DNA of 52,986 nt. Source: Prevotella sp. UBA4268 (lineage in GTDB: Bacteria > Bacteroidota > Bacteroidia > Bacteroidales > Bacteroidaceae). The stretch covers positions 1 to 52,986 of the forward strand of contig DGWC01000041.1 in NCBI GenBank assembly GCA_002395135.1. Reading direction: 5' to 3'. Shown here piece by piece: positions 7,454 through 15,649 of the stretch. Position numbers and translations under genes: made by a program. The notes under the pieces are model-generated. The model had not been told where the DNA came from. It made no database searches and worked only from the letters and a program-made list of their open reading frames with translations. The number at the start of each line of letters is the position of its first letter. Within the stretch, counting starts at the first letter, position 1.

Positions 7454-9540
7454 ACCATTTCAAGTCGTATCTCACAGCATGCTTATTGGCCGTAGCGGCA
7501 GCCTTGATTGTGGTATGTTCCCTGCCTAAGGAATATGCCGCACAGGTGAAAGTTGCCAACGAGTATGTGACTTACGACATGAAAGTGGGCCTGCAGGATA
7601 TTGCGAGTTGGATGAACTACAAGACCAATACCATCAGCAGCATCGAAGACATGAACACCTATTGCCAGATTCTGAGCACCACGTCGTTTGCCGAGAAGAT
7701 GGCCCAGGTAACAGTTCCTGCCTACAGTATGAGTTATGCCGACTATCTCCGCGAGCACCACAGACGGCCGTGGTGGGAGGGGAAAAAGGAGGTGGAGGAG
7801 TTGATTCTCGATAACATCCAGTACAACCTGTCACAGAAATACTCCACACTGACCATACAGGTGACAGACCAAGACCCCGTTGTTGCGGCTCAGATGGCCG
7901 ACTCGGTGAGGGTTAAACTTCATGAAGAGATTGCCAGACAGAAGAAAGCCATTGCCCAGAACGAAATGGAGCACTCCTACGCCCAACGTGCTGAAAGCAA
8001 GGAGCACTACGAAAAGGCGCGCGAAGCCTACGAAACGTTTGCCGACACCCACCAAGACATCAGTTCAAAAAGTGAGTTGGCCAAAGCAGAGTATCTGGAG
8101 GACGAGAAGCAGAAAGCCTACGACGTGTTTAGCAAAGCCTCCATACAGTATTATCGCGACAAGGCTCTCTATCGTCAAGAGCCCCTTTTTTTCTCACTCC
8201 TGCAGCGTGCCACGGTTCCCCTTTCACCGACAAGTCCCAGCGTCATGGGCTATCTGCTTGCATTTTTGGTGATTGCTGTGGTGATTACCAAGTGGTGGAT
8301 TATGGGCAAAGAGGCCATGCCCGGGAGCATGCATTTCAGGTTTGCCGACAGTTTCTCGCCCTGGATGATTACTATTGCCGTATGGGTGGGTCTGTTGTTC
8401 CTGTTCCAGTTCCAGAAAGATGTGCTTTATCCGCTCGGCAGCCGATTCTATACTTGCCTGGCATTGTGGCTGCCCATATTCGTTGCATCTTCGATTATCA
8501 CGTTCATTACCCTGCCCCACCCCAATGCGCCAGTACGTTCTGCCGGCTCTCGTCCTGTTGAGGCAAATTTGTTTGTATTTAATATTCTTTATGCTGTCTC
8601 AATTGTCATCACACCGCTCTATCTATTCCAAATAATGAAATTTGTGATGATGTTTGACATGGAGAACCTTCTTTATAACATACGCATGTTTGCCGTCTAT
8701 GGAGATACCAGTTACGGAATCCTAAACTATTCGCTCGTCATCAACCAGACTTTGCTTCTCGTGGCTCTGTGGCTATATCCACGCATTCCCCGCTGGCAAC
8801 TCATCACCGTGTTTTTTGCTAACATTCTCTCATGTTTTGCCATTATGGAGAAGGGCGGAATACTGCTGATGTGCCTCTCCACCATGTTTGTACTCTTCGA
8901 AAAAGGATACATCAAGATTCGCACTATCGCCATTGTGGGTGTGGTGATTGTTGTGTTCTTCTTCTTCATGAATCTGGCCCGAACCGACCAATCCGACACC
9001 GAGGAAATGGACATGACGTTCATCGACTTCTTCGCAATCTATGTCTTGTCGCCGCCGGTAGCCTTCGAGCGCGTCATGCGTGACCTTTCCACCCAATTCG
9101 GATCCCACACTTTCGAGGTTGTCTACGTGCTTTTGAACAAATTTGGGATGGGACATTTCGAGATCAATTCCAAGTTGCAGGAGTTTGTCTGGGTGCCTCT
9201 GCCCACCAATGTATACACCATTTTCCAGCCTTTCTATCAAGACTTTGGCTACAAGGGCGTGGCATTCTTCGCCTTTATCTATGGCACCGTGTCGGGATGG
9301 GTGTATCGGATGTTCCGCAACGGCAGTGCTATGGGACGCTGTCTTTACACCTATTTTATATATATACTCATCATGCAGTTCTATCAGGAGAACATCATGC
9401 TAAGCCTGGTGTTCTTCATCCAACTGTTATTCTTCCTCTTCCTGATGACACAAAACCGTATTTCGCTTACGCTACGCCCAACATCCACCCGTCCAAAACC
9501 AGACACGCAGGAAATCCTGGCCACAGAGCCAAAGCCATAG
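7450..9540 (+). CDS. fusion of a Wzz-like co-polymerase domain and a Wzy-like polymerase
   Basis: 696 residues in one uninterrupted frame. Residues 1-282 repeat the architecture of the preceding gene: TM1 about 5-24, a periplasmic region with VTDQDPVVAAQMADSVRVKL (138-157), a long charged helix (about 160-240), LLQRATVPLSPTSPS (250-264) and TM2 (265-285). From about 300 on there are some ten further hydrophobic helices with a large loop holding PLPTNVYTIFQPFYQDFGYKG (584-603), the signature region of Wzy/O-antigen polymerases. So one polypeptide appears to join chain-length control and polymerisation. The start is placed at ATG 7450, which overlaps the previous stop as ATGA; an in-frame ATG at 7399 lies inside the Wzz gene and would add 17 non-conserved residues. 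Separate translation of the polymerase half from an internal Met (285 or 290) cannot be excluded. Confidence 0.85.
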   Translation: MNHFKSYLTACLLAVAAALIVVCSLPKEYAAQVKVANEYVTYDMKVGLQDIASWMNYKTNTISSIEDMNTYCQILSTTSFAEKMAQVTVPAYSMSYADYLREHHRRPWWEGKKEVEELILDNIQYNLSQKYSTLTIQVTDQDPVVAAQMADSVRVKLHEEIARQKKAIAQNEMEHSYAQRAESKEHYEKAREAYETFADTHQDISSKSELAKAEYLEDEKQKAYDVFSKASIQYYRDKALYRQEPLFFSLLQRATVPLSPTSPSVMGYLLAFLVIAVVITKWWIMGKEAMPGSMHFRFADSFSPWMITIAVWVGLLFLFQFQKDVLYPLGSRFYTCLALWLPIFVASSIITFITLPHPNAPVRSAGSRPVEANLFVFNILYAVSIVITPLYLFQIMKFVMMFDMENLLYNIRMFAVYGDTSYGILNYSLVINQTLLLVALWLYPRIPRWQLITVFFANILSCFAIMEKGGILLMCLSTMFVLFEKGYIKIRTIAIVGVVIVVFFFFMNLARTDQSDTEEMDMTFIDFFAIYVLSPPVAFERVMRDLSTQFGSHTFEVVYVLLNKFGMGHFEINSKLQEFVWVPLPTNVYTIFQPFYQDFGYKGVAFFAFIYGTVSGWVYRMFRNGSAMGRCLYTYFIYILIMQFYQENIMLSLVFFIQLLFFLFLMTQNRISLTLRPTSTRPKPDTQEILATEPKP

Positions 9541-9710
9541 GTTCTGACATTGTTTCTCGAAAGAACTATAATTTCAGTGCTCAATAGCATAACTTCTGTA
9601 AAAACCGATGCTAATAACTACGCTCTTGCGCAAGTAAAAAACCTCTCGGAACCACAAAATAAAATGCACGATTCTGCGTTTTAACATATAATAATCATCA
9701 TATAGCAACG

Positions 9711-10613
9711 ATGAACCCTACGGTACAAGTCCTCATGTCGACCTTCAACGGCGAACGATACCTCGCCGAGCAGATTGATTCTATCATCAATCAGGAGGGA
9801 GTCAGTGTTCGCCTGCGCGTAAGAGACGACGGTTCGACCGATGGCACCCATGCCATCCTCGACGATTACATGCAGCGCGGACTGCTGGAATGGACAAAAG
9901 GCGAGAACATCGGGTGGGCAGAGAGTTTCATGCAACTCATCTACCACGCTCCCGAGGCCGATTTCTACGCTCTCAGCGACCAAGACGACATCTGGCTCAG
10001 CGACAAACTCAAGGCGGCCACAAGCCAACTATCGACCTTGGGCAACGGCTGTCTGCTCTATGGTTCGAACCTCTTCCGGTTCGAAAACGGACAGCCCCAG
10101 CAGCCCGTCTACCAAGGCAACCGCAACGTCGACCTATGCCGGGGATTGCTGAAATGCTTCACAGCGGGCTGCACGATGGTATTCAACAGGCAAATGCAAG
10201 CCATGCTCAGCCGTCGCCCGCCGGAGTTTCTATTTGCCCACGACTTTTGGATCTACGTGGTAGCACTATCCATCGGCCAAGTGGTCTACGACGAACAGCC
10301 CCATATTCTCTACCGGCAGCACGAGAACAACCAGATTGGCGACAAGCGTACAAAGAGCGAAATATGGAAGCGCCGCATAAAACAAATGAAGAGCAACCGC
10401 TACCCTCACCCACGCGAAAGGATGGCAGCAGAACTACTGAGATTATATGGCGCAGACATGACCACAGAGAACAGAGACATCGTGAACACCATTGCCCAAT
10501 ATCGCCACCATCTCCGTCTGAAAGCCAAGTTGCTCACCGACAGTCGGTTCACTATGGGCGCGCGCTCTAACAACTGCTGGCTTAGACTGAGAATACTTCT
10601 TAATCGACTCTGA
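9711..10613 (+). CDS. GT2 family glycosyltransferase
   Basis: 300-residue cytoplasmic GT-A fold glycosyltransferase of family 2. Motifs: VLMSTFNGERYLAEQIDSII (8-27), VRDDGSTDGTHAIL (37-50) and ALSDQDDIWLSDKL (87-100), the last giving the metal-binding Asp pair. It is similar in plan to the GT2 at 5514-6389 and probably adds another sugar of the same repeat unit. It is preceded by 170 bp with no gene or recognisable promoter and followed after 1 bp by a GT4 gene. Donor sugar not inferable. Confidence 0.9.
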   Translation: MNPTVQVLMSTFNGERYLAEQIDSIINQEGVSVRLRVRDDGSTDGTHAILDDYMQRGLLEWTKGENIGWAESFMQLIYHAPEADFYALSDQDDIWLSDKLKAATSQLSTLGNGCLLYGSNLFRFENGQPQQPVYQGNRNVDLCRGLLKCFTAGCTMVFNRQMQAMLSRRPPEFLFAHDFWIYVVALSIGQVVYDEQPHILYRQHENNQIGDKRTKSEIWKRRIKQMKSNRYPHPRERMAAELLRLYGADMTTENRDIVNTIAQYRHHLRLKAKLLTDSRFTMGARSNNCWLRLRILLNRL

Positions 10614-10614
10614 T

Positions 10615-11709
10615 ATGAAGATACTCTACATACAAGAATTCGGTGATACAAACGGTGGTGTGCAGAAACTCATCACCCAACTTGCCATGGCTATGGCAAC
10701 CAAGGGGCATGATGTGACCATATTGTCCCATCGACAGGACGACTACCACTATGCCGAACTGCTGCGCCAAGGTGGTGTTAAGTTCGTGAACCTGAACATG
10801 CGCCATCGCTTTTCACCATGGAAAGCACTGAAATACATCACACTCATCCGCAGCCAACACTATGACATCGTGCACACCAACCACTCCATTCCGCAGGCAT
10901 GGAGTCTGGTTGTCAGTAAGTTTTGCCCAAGAAGTGTCGGCTGGATAACCACCGAACACGCCACCAATAGCATTCGCCGCAAATTTAATTGGTTCAGATT
11001 CTTCGACCGACAGATCTACCGCTGCTATCACAGAGTGGTCTCAGTGTCACTCACGGTGCAGCATTCGCTGCTGTCATGGACAGGTGATACGCCTGGCAAC
11101 AGGTATGTAGTGGTTCGCAACGGTATAGACACCAAGACGCTGGCTCATGCCAACCCCATCCCCCGGACGGATTTATCCTTGCACAAGGACGATATTGTCG
11201 TGTGCAGTATCGGGCGCTTAAGCCCCGAAAAAGATTTCAGCACATTCATTCGTGCGTTCTGTTTCCTGCCCCAGCAGTACAAAGGAATTATCGTAGGAGA
11301 TGGCGAACTGAAAGGCAGTTTACAGGAAGAAATCAGCAGATTGCAACTCTCTGACCGTATACAGATGACGGGCACGAGAAAAGACATTGGCTCCATTCTG
11401 AAGGCTTCCGATATCTATGTGTCCACATCCACGTCGGAAGGGTTCGGCCTTACTGTAATCGAGGCCTCCGCATGTGGTATTCCCGTCATAGCCTCACGCA
11501 TTCCTGCCTTCGAGGAATTGTTGGGTCCAGCCCAACTGTTCCCTCCGTCTGACAGCCGCGCTTTGGCCGAAATCATTCAGCACGCCGACAGCATTTCTCG
11601 CCCAGACGACAAGTTCATCTGCCAGTTCTCAATACAGACCATGACCGACAACTATCTGCAAATATACAACCAGATAAAAAAACAAATAGATGCCACTTGT
11701 GGGCAATAG
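10615..11709 (+). CDS. GT4 family glycosyltransferase
   Basis: 364-residue GT-B fold transferase. The N-terminal acceptor domain starts KILYIQEFGDTNGGVQKLI. The C-terminal donor domain contains VCSIGRLSPEKDFSTFIRAF (about 196-215), IIVGDGELKGSLQEEI and the conserved STSEGFGLTVIEASACGIPV with the E-x7-E pair that binds the nucleotide sugar. It is coupled to the GT2 upstream. Oddity: its final codons and stop (TGT GGG CAA TAG at 11698-11709) lie in sequence that matches the start of asnB, so the native C terminus may have been replaced when that copy was disrupted. The catalytic part is intact. Confidence 0.92.
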   Translation: MKILYIQEFGDTNGGVQKLITQLAMAMATKGHDVTILSHRQDDYHYAELLRQGGVKFVNLNMRHRFSPWKALKYITLIRSQHYDIVHTNHSIPQAWSLVVSKFCPRSVGWITTEHATNSIRRKFNWFRFFDRQIYRCYHRVVSVSLTVQHSLLSWTGDTPGNRYVVVRNGIDTKTLAHANPIPRTDLSLHKDDIVVCSIGRLSPEKDFSTFIRAFCFLPQQYKGIIVGDGELKGSLQEEISRLQLSDRIQMTGTRKDIGSILKASDIYVSTSTSEGFGLTVIEASACGIPVIASRIPAFEELLGPAQLFPPSDSRALAEIIQHADSISRPDDKFICQFSIQTMTDNYLQIYNQIKKQIDATCGQ

Positions 11710-11825
11710 CAGAAATCATACAATAACAGGGAAACTCCGATGAAACCAAGGTGAAGAAAATGGCTGACAGGATGACGCAACGAGGTCCCAAACCTCAGTG
11801 GCGTGTTCACCTCTAACCATGTGCT
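11697..11825 (+). pseudogene. decayed copy of the asnB 5' end
   Basis: About 130 bases match asnB codons 2 to about 46 at 12581-12710 over nearly their whole length (for example ATGAAACCAAGGTGAAG and GTGGCGTGTTCACC occur in both). The copy has lost the ATG, gained two G residues after TGT (11698-11703) and shows substitutions that remove the frame. It therefore cannot make protein. Homology fades near 11825, and a dispersed repeat starts at 11911. This is either a remnant of an original asnB or a partial duplication. Confidence 0.8.
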
Positions 11826-11910
11826 ATATGGTATTTGATGATACAGAAGCGATGGCTGAATTCTATTTTTCCCACCATCAAACAGCATGATGTCGTTTCG
11901 AAAAAACGTG

Positions 11911-12306
11911 ACAAAACCATGTTGCCGTTTTCCTTCGAAATAGAAATCGGTTTTTGACAAAACGGGCGTTGAAAACGTGAAAACGTAAAGATTCATTACC
12001 GCGAAGCACTTTTCGACGTGCAAAACCTATGCTTTTACCCTTCAAAAACTATGGTTTCACTGCCCCAAAACTATGGTTTCGCACCTCAAAACCTATGCTT
12101 TTGCAACCCGAAACCTATGTTTTTCTCAGCAAACATCTGATTTCTTTGTTCAAGACAAATTCGTTTTCAGTGTAATTACTTATCAATCAGCCGATTGCAA
12201 AAAGTCCCTCAAAACTTGCGTATCTCGCGCCCCATGACCATCCTTGCGTAGCATCGCCCGTATGAGAGCCTAAAATTCAGATTTTCCATGACAATTTCAT
12301 GCACAA
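11911..12306 (+). repeat. dispersed repeat, copy 1 of 2 (about 400 bp)
   Basis: From ACAAAACCATG at 11911 to TTTCATGCACA near 12306 this non-coding stretch aligns without large gaps to 44423-44820, in the same orientation. Long identical runs include GCATCGCCCGTATGAGAGCC, CATGACAATTTCATGCACA and CAGCAAACATCTGATTTC. There are no intact reading frames, no transposase and no obvious terminal inverted repeats. It lies between the asnB remnant and intact asnB. The rest of the 11826-12577 gap shows only an 8-bp inverted repeat (GTTTCAAT at 12466, ATTGAAAC at 12489). Confidence 0.85.
12022..12131 (+). repeat. five tandem 22-bp units inside dispersed repeat copy 1
   Basis: Five consecutive units of exactly 22 bp share the core AAAAC(C/T)TATG(G/C/T)TTT followed by a C-rich tail. 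Most units can pair AAAC with GTTT around a 4-nt loop. The 22-bp period is two helical turns, so equivalent bases face the same side of the DNA. The same five-unit array is in copy 2. Confidence 0.8.
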
Positions 12307-12577
12307 AAACCACTCTGTTCCACTGGTTCCATCACACACAACCTGCTGCCAAAGTAATCGTCAGTGAACACTGAAATCATCGGGAAAAGCAGATTCATTA
12401 CATTCTTCTCATATCGAACTCTCGTTAAACAAGTTTCGTTCTGCAGTAGAATATGTCTTGCATCAGTTTCAATGAAGCAATTTCCGCTATTGAAACATCG
12501 ATGTCATAAAGTTGCCACAGGATTCAAATAAAATCGCGAAATCTGCGTTTATGATAGAAACAGGATTCGTTGAAAAC

Positions 12578-14452
12578 ATGTGTGCAATAGCAGGAATCAT
12601 ACAATATCAGGGGAACTCTGATGAAACCAAGGTGAAGCAAATGGCTGACAGAATGACGCGGCGAGGTCCAGACGACAGTGGCGTGTTCACCGATAAGCAT
12701 GTGGCTTTGGCACATCGCAGGCTGTCGGTCATCGATGTGAAGACGGGACACCAGCCAATGGCCGTTGACAATGGTAACGTTGTGATCGTGTATAACGGCG
12801 AAATTTATAATTTCAAAGAAATGCGCGAGGAACTGGAACGACAGGGCATCGTATTCAATACCGAAAGCGACACCGAGGTGGTGGCACAATATTACCGGCA
12901 ACACGGCATGCGCGCGTGCCTGGAAAGAATGGAAGGAATGTTCGCCCTGGCCATCTATGACCTCAGAAACGGAGAGGTGCACGTGGCACGCGACCGTTTC
13001 GGCGAGAAGCCATTCTATTATATTCAGGATGCCGATGCATTCCGGTTCGCTTCTGAACTCAAGGCATTCGCTCCCAAAGAACAGAAGTTTCCCATCGACA
13101 AGACGGCGCTGAACCTTTTCCTTACACTCGACTATATCCCCGCCCCCTACTCTATTTATGAACCTGTACGCAAGTTGATGCCTGGCACATGGATGACCAT
13201 CGCACCGGGCGGCACTGTGACGACACACCGGTATTATGACGTAAAACAGGCCGTGAAGCCACTTGACATCACCGACAGCGAGGCGAAGGAACGGCTGAAG
13301 AGACTGCTCACCGAATCGGTGAGAATGCGCATGGTGGCAGATGTACCTACAGGAGCCTTCCTCAGCGGCGGCATCGACTCGAGCATTGTGTGCTCTCTGA
13401 TGAGCCGACAGACCGGAGAACCCGTCAGGACATTCTCCATCGGGTTCAACGAAAGCGAATGCGACGAGAGCGACCGCGCAGAACTATTGGCAAACCATAT
13501 AGGAGCAAGGCACACGAAACACATCTTGCGGTTTGAAGATATGACAGAGACACTCGACAGTCTGCTTGATTATTACGACGAGCCCTTCGGCGACTCTTCT
13601 GCCATACCCTCCTGTTACGTAGCGAAACTGGCCCGTCGCGACGTGAAAGTAGTGCTTACGGGCGACTGCGCAGATGAATTGTTTGCCGGCTATGAGAAAT
13701 ACCTGGCTGCCTATTATGCCAAACGATACAGAATGGTACCTCACGCATTGCGCGCCGTGTTTGAGAGAATGGTGGCGGCATGCCCCGTCAACAGCCACAC
13801 GGTGAACTGGCTCAGGAAGGTGAAAAGAGTGATCGGATCAGCCAGCCACAGCGGTTTCGACCTATATTACGACATGCTTTGCCTGGGGTTCAGTGACGGG
13901 CAGCGCCGCCAATTGCTTGCCGCCGATGCCTATCAGGACATCAAGACGCTTTACCAGCAGCGTTTCGATGCCATCGGCGATGGATTCTCCTTTCTGCAAA
14001 AACAGCAATTGCTCGACGTGGAGAGTGTACTTGAGGGATGCATGTTCCCCAAAGTGGACCGTGCCTGCATGTATAACTCGCTGGAAAACCGCGCTCCGTT
14101 CATAGACCGCCGCATACTGGAACTTGCTCTGGCGCTGCCCGACAACCTCAAACTTCACGGACGCAACAAGAAATACATCCTGAAGGAGACTTTCAGAGAT
14201 ATACTGCCCAAGGCTACGACACGGTTCGCCAAGAAGGGATTTGATATGCCCGTTGACCATTGGCTAAGAAATGAACTACGCGACGACCTGCTCCGGCTCA
14301 CCAGCAAAGAGGTAATTGAGCGGCAAGGGCTATTCAACCATGACTTCATTCAATCCATTCTCCATGAACATCTTACAGGAAAGGAGAACCACAAGAATAA
14401 ATTGTGGAACCTGTATGTGTTCCAAAAATGGTATAAGAATATTTATGGCTGA
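12578..14452 (+). CDS. asnB: asparagine synthetase (glutamine-hydrolysing)
   Basis: Converts aspartate, glutamine and ATP to asparagine, or in polysaccharide loci may amidate a sugar acid or related acceptor. 624 residues. The start is ATG 12578 because it gives MCAIAGI, placing the catalytic Cys at position 2 after Met removal; upstream in-frame ATG 12551 would bury it. The glutaminase domain shows MTRRGPDDSG, LAHRRLSVID and VYNGEIYNF. The synthetase domain shows FLSGGIDSSIV (PP-loop, about 262-271) and LTGDCADELFAGYEKY. It lies inside the polysaccharide locus between two GT4 genes and is preceded by an 868-bp gap holding a broken copy of its own start and a dispersed repeat. Whether it serves amino acid supply or polymer modification is open. 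Confidence 0.93.
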   Translation: MCAIAGIIQYQGNSDETKVKQMADRMTRRGPDDSGVFTDKHVALAHRRLSVIDVKTGHQPMAVDNGNVVIVYNGEIYNFKEMREELERQGIVFNTESDTEVVAQYYRQHGMRACLERMEGMFALAIYDLRNGEVHVARDRFGEKPFYYIQDADAFRFASELKAFAPKEQKFPIDKTALNLFLTLDYIPAPYSIYEPVRKLMPGTWMTIAPGGTVTTHRYYDVKQAVKPLDITDSEAKERLKRLLTESVRMRMVADVPTGAFLSGGIDSSIVCSLMSRQTGEPVRTFSIGFNESECDESDRAELLANHIGARHTKHILRFEDMTETLDSLLDYYDEPFGDSSAIPSCYVAKLARRDVKVVLTGDCADELFAGYEKYLAAYYAKRYRMVPHALRAVFERMVAACPVNSHTVNWLRKVKRVIGSASHSGFDLYYDMLCLGFSDGQRRQLLAADAYQDIKTLYQQRFDAIGDGFSFLQKQQLLDVESVLEGCMFPKVDRACMYNSLENRAPFIDRRILELALALPDNLKLHGRNKKYILKETFRDILPKATTRFAKKGFDMPVDHWLRNELRDDLLRLTSKEVIERQGLFNHDFIQSILHEHLTGKENHKNKLWNLYVFQKWYKNIYG

Positions 14453-14512
14453 TACAATTTATAACACTTCTTCGCGTTATAAAAGAAAAGCAAACATACT
14501 AAAAAGCACCGC

Positions 14513-15649
14513 ATGGCGAAACTCTACATCATTGTCAACGAAGACCGTTTTTTCTTGTCCCATCGCAAAGAGATTGCTGTGAAAGCACAGCAAGAGGGCT
14601 TTGACGTGTGCATAGTATGCAAGGACACGGGGCGGCGCGCAGATGTAGAGGCACTGGGACTGCCCATGATAGACCTGCCCGTTAACCCGACGGGCCTCAA
14701 CCTATGGGAAGAAATGCGCACGCTGCGCTTCCTCTATCGCCTATACAAGAGCGAACAGCCCGATATTGTGCACCATGTGGGCATCAAGAATATTCTCTGG
14801 GGCGGACTGGCAGCTCGGCTGGCAGGAGTTCCTGCCGTGGTGAATGCCGTCAGCGGACTGGGTGTATTGTTTTCTGGAGAAGAACCGTCGTTCATGGCTC
14901 GTATGGTTTTGCGCGTCATGAGATTTTCCAACCATCGCGACAACGTATCCGTGATCTTCCAAAACCATGAAGACATGGACCTGTTTCTGCATTATCACAT
15001 CATTTCGGAAGATGCTTGTGTGTTCATCAAAGGCTCTGGCGTGGACCTAAAAGAATTCCACTACACGCCGGAACCCGACGACAAGCATATTCAGATTATC
15101 TTCACGGCGCGGATGGTAAAAGAAAAGGGCATCCTCGTGCTCGTTAAGGCTGCCGAAAAACTACGTGCCGAAATGCAGGATCATGTCACATTCCTGCTCT
15201 GCGGCGGACTGTCTGACAACCCGCTGGCCATCAGGAAAAGGGAACTGCAACGACTTTGCGACGGAAAATATATCAAATGGCTCGACTATCGGAGCGACGT
15301 AAGGGATTTGCTCATGCAGTCGCACATCGTCACACTGCCCAGTTACTACCGTGAAGGCGTTCCCCGTTCACTCATCGAAGCCAATGCCATCGGGCGCCCC
15401 ATTGTCACAACCGACTCCATCGGTTGTAAAGACACGGTGGACGACGGCAGAAACGGCTTTCTGGTACCCGTAAAAGACAGCGACGCTCTGGCAGAGAAAC
15501 TGCGCATACTGATAAAGACTCGCAGCCTGCGCATACTGATGGGACTGCGGGGAAGGGAGAAAGCCGAGAAAGAATTCTCGATAACGAATGTGGTTGACAA
15601 GCACATGGCTGTTTACCGCCAACTATCTAACAGAATAGAAACGACATGA
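14513..15649 (+). CDS. GT4 family glycosyltransferase
   Basis: 378-residue GT-B transferase. It begins MAKLYIIVNEDRFFLSHR; the acceptor domain includes PDIVHHVGIKNILWGGLAAR, and the donor domain IIFTARMVKEKGILVLVKAA, FLLCGG and LPSYYREGVPRSLIEANAIG with the E-x7-E nucleotide-sugar signature. It resembles transferases that add the second sugar to an undecaprenyl-PP-HexNAc primer, which would fit the WecA-type gene that overlaps its 3' end by 4 bp. The acceptor assignment is an inference from that coupling. Confidence 0.9.
   Translation: MAKLYIIVNEDRFFLSHRKEIAVKAQQEGFDVCIVCKDTGRRADVEALGLPMIDLPVNPTGLNLWEEMRTLRFLYRLYKSEQPDIVHHVGIKNILWGGLAARLAGVPAVVNAVSGLGVLFSGEEPSFMARMVLRVMRFSNHRDNVSVIFQNHEDMDLFLHYHIISEDACVFIKGSGVDLKEFHYTPEPDDKHIQIIFTARMVKEKGILVLVKAAEKLRAEMQDHVTFLLCGGLSDNPLAIRKRELQRLCDGKYIKWLDYRSDVRDLLMQSHIVTLPSYYREGVPRSLIEANAIGRPIVTTDSIGCKDTVDDGRNGFLVPVKDSDALAEKLRILIKTRSLRILMGLRGREKAEKEFSITNVVDKHMAVYRQLSNRIETT

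Noticed and set aside
12022..12131. CRISPR array
   Set aside because: Units are contiguous 22-bp repeats with no unique spacers and no cas genes nearby.
12466..12496. 8-bp inverted repeat upstream of asnB as an operator
   Set aside because: Short arms in an AT-rich gap, no nearby promoter; too weak to call.
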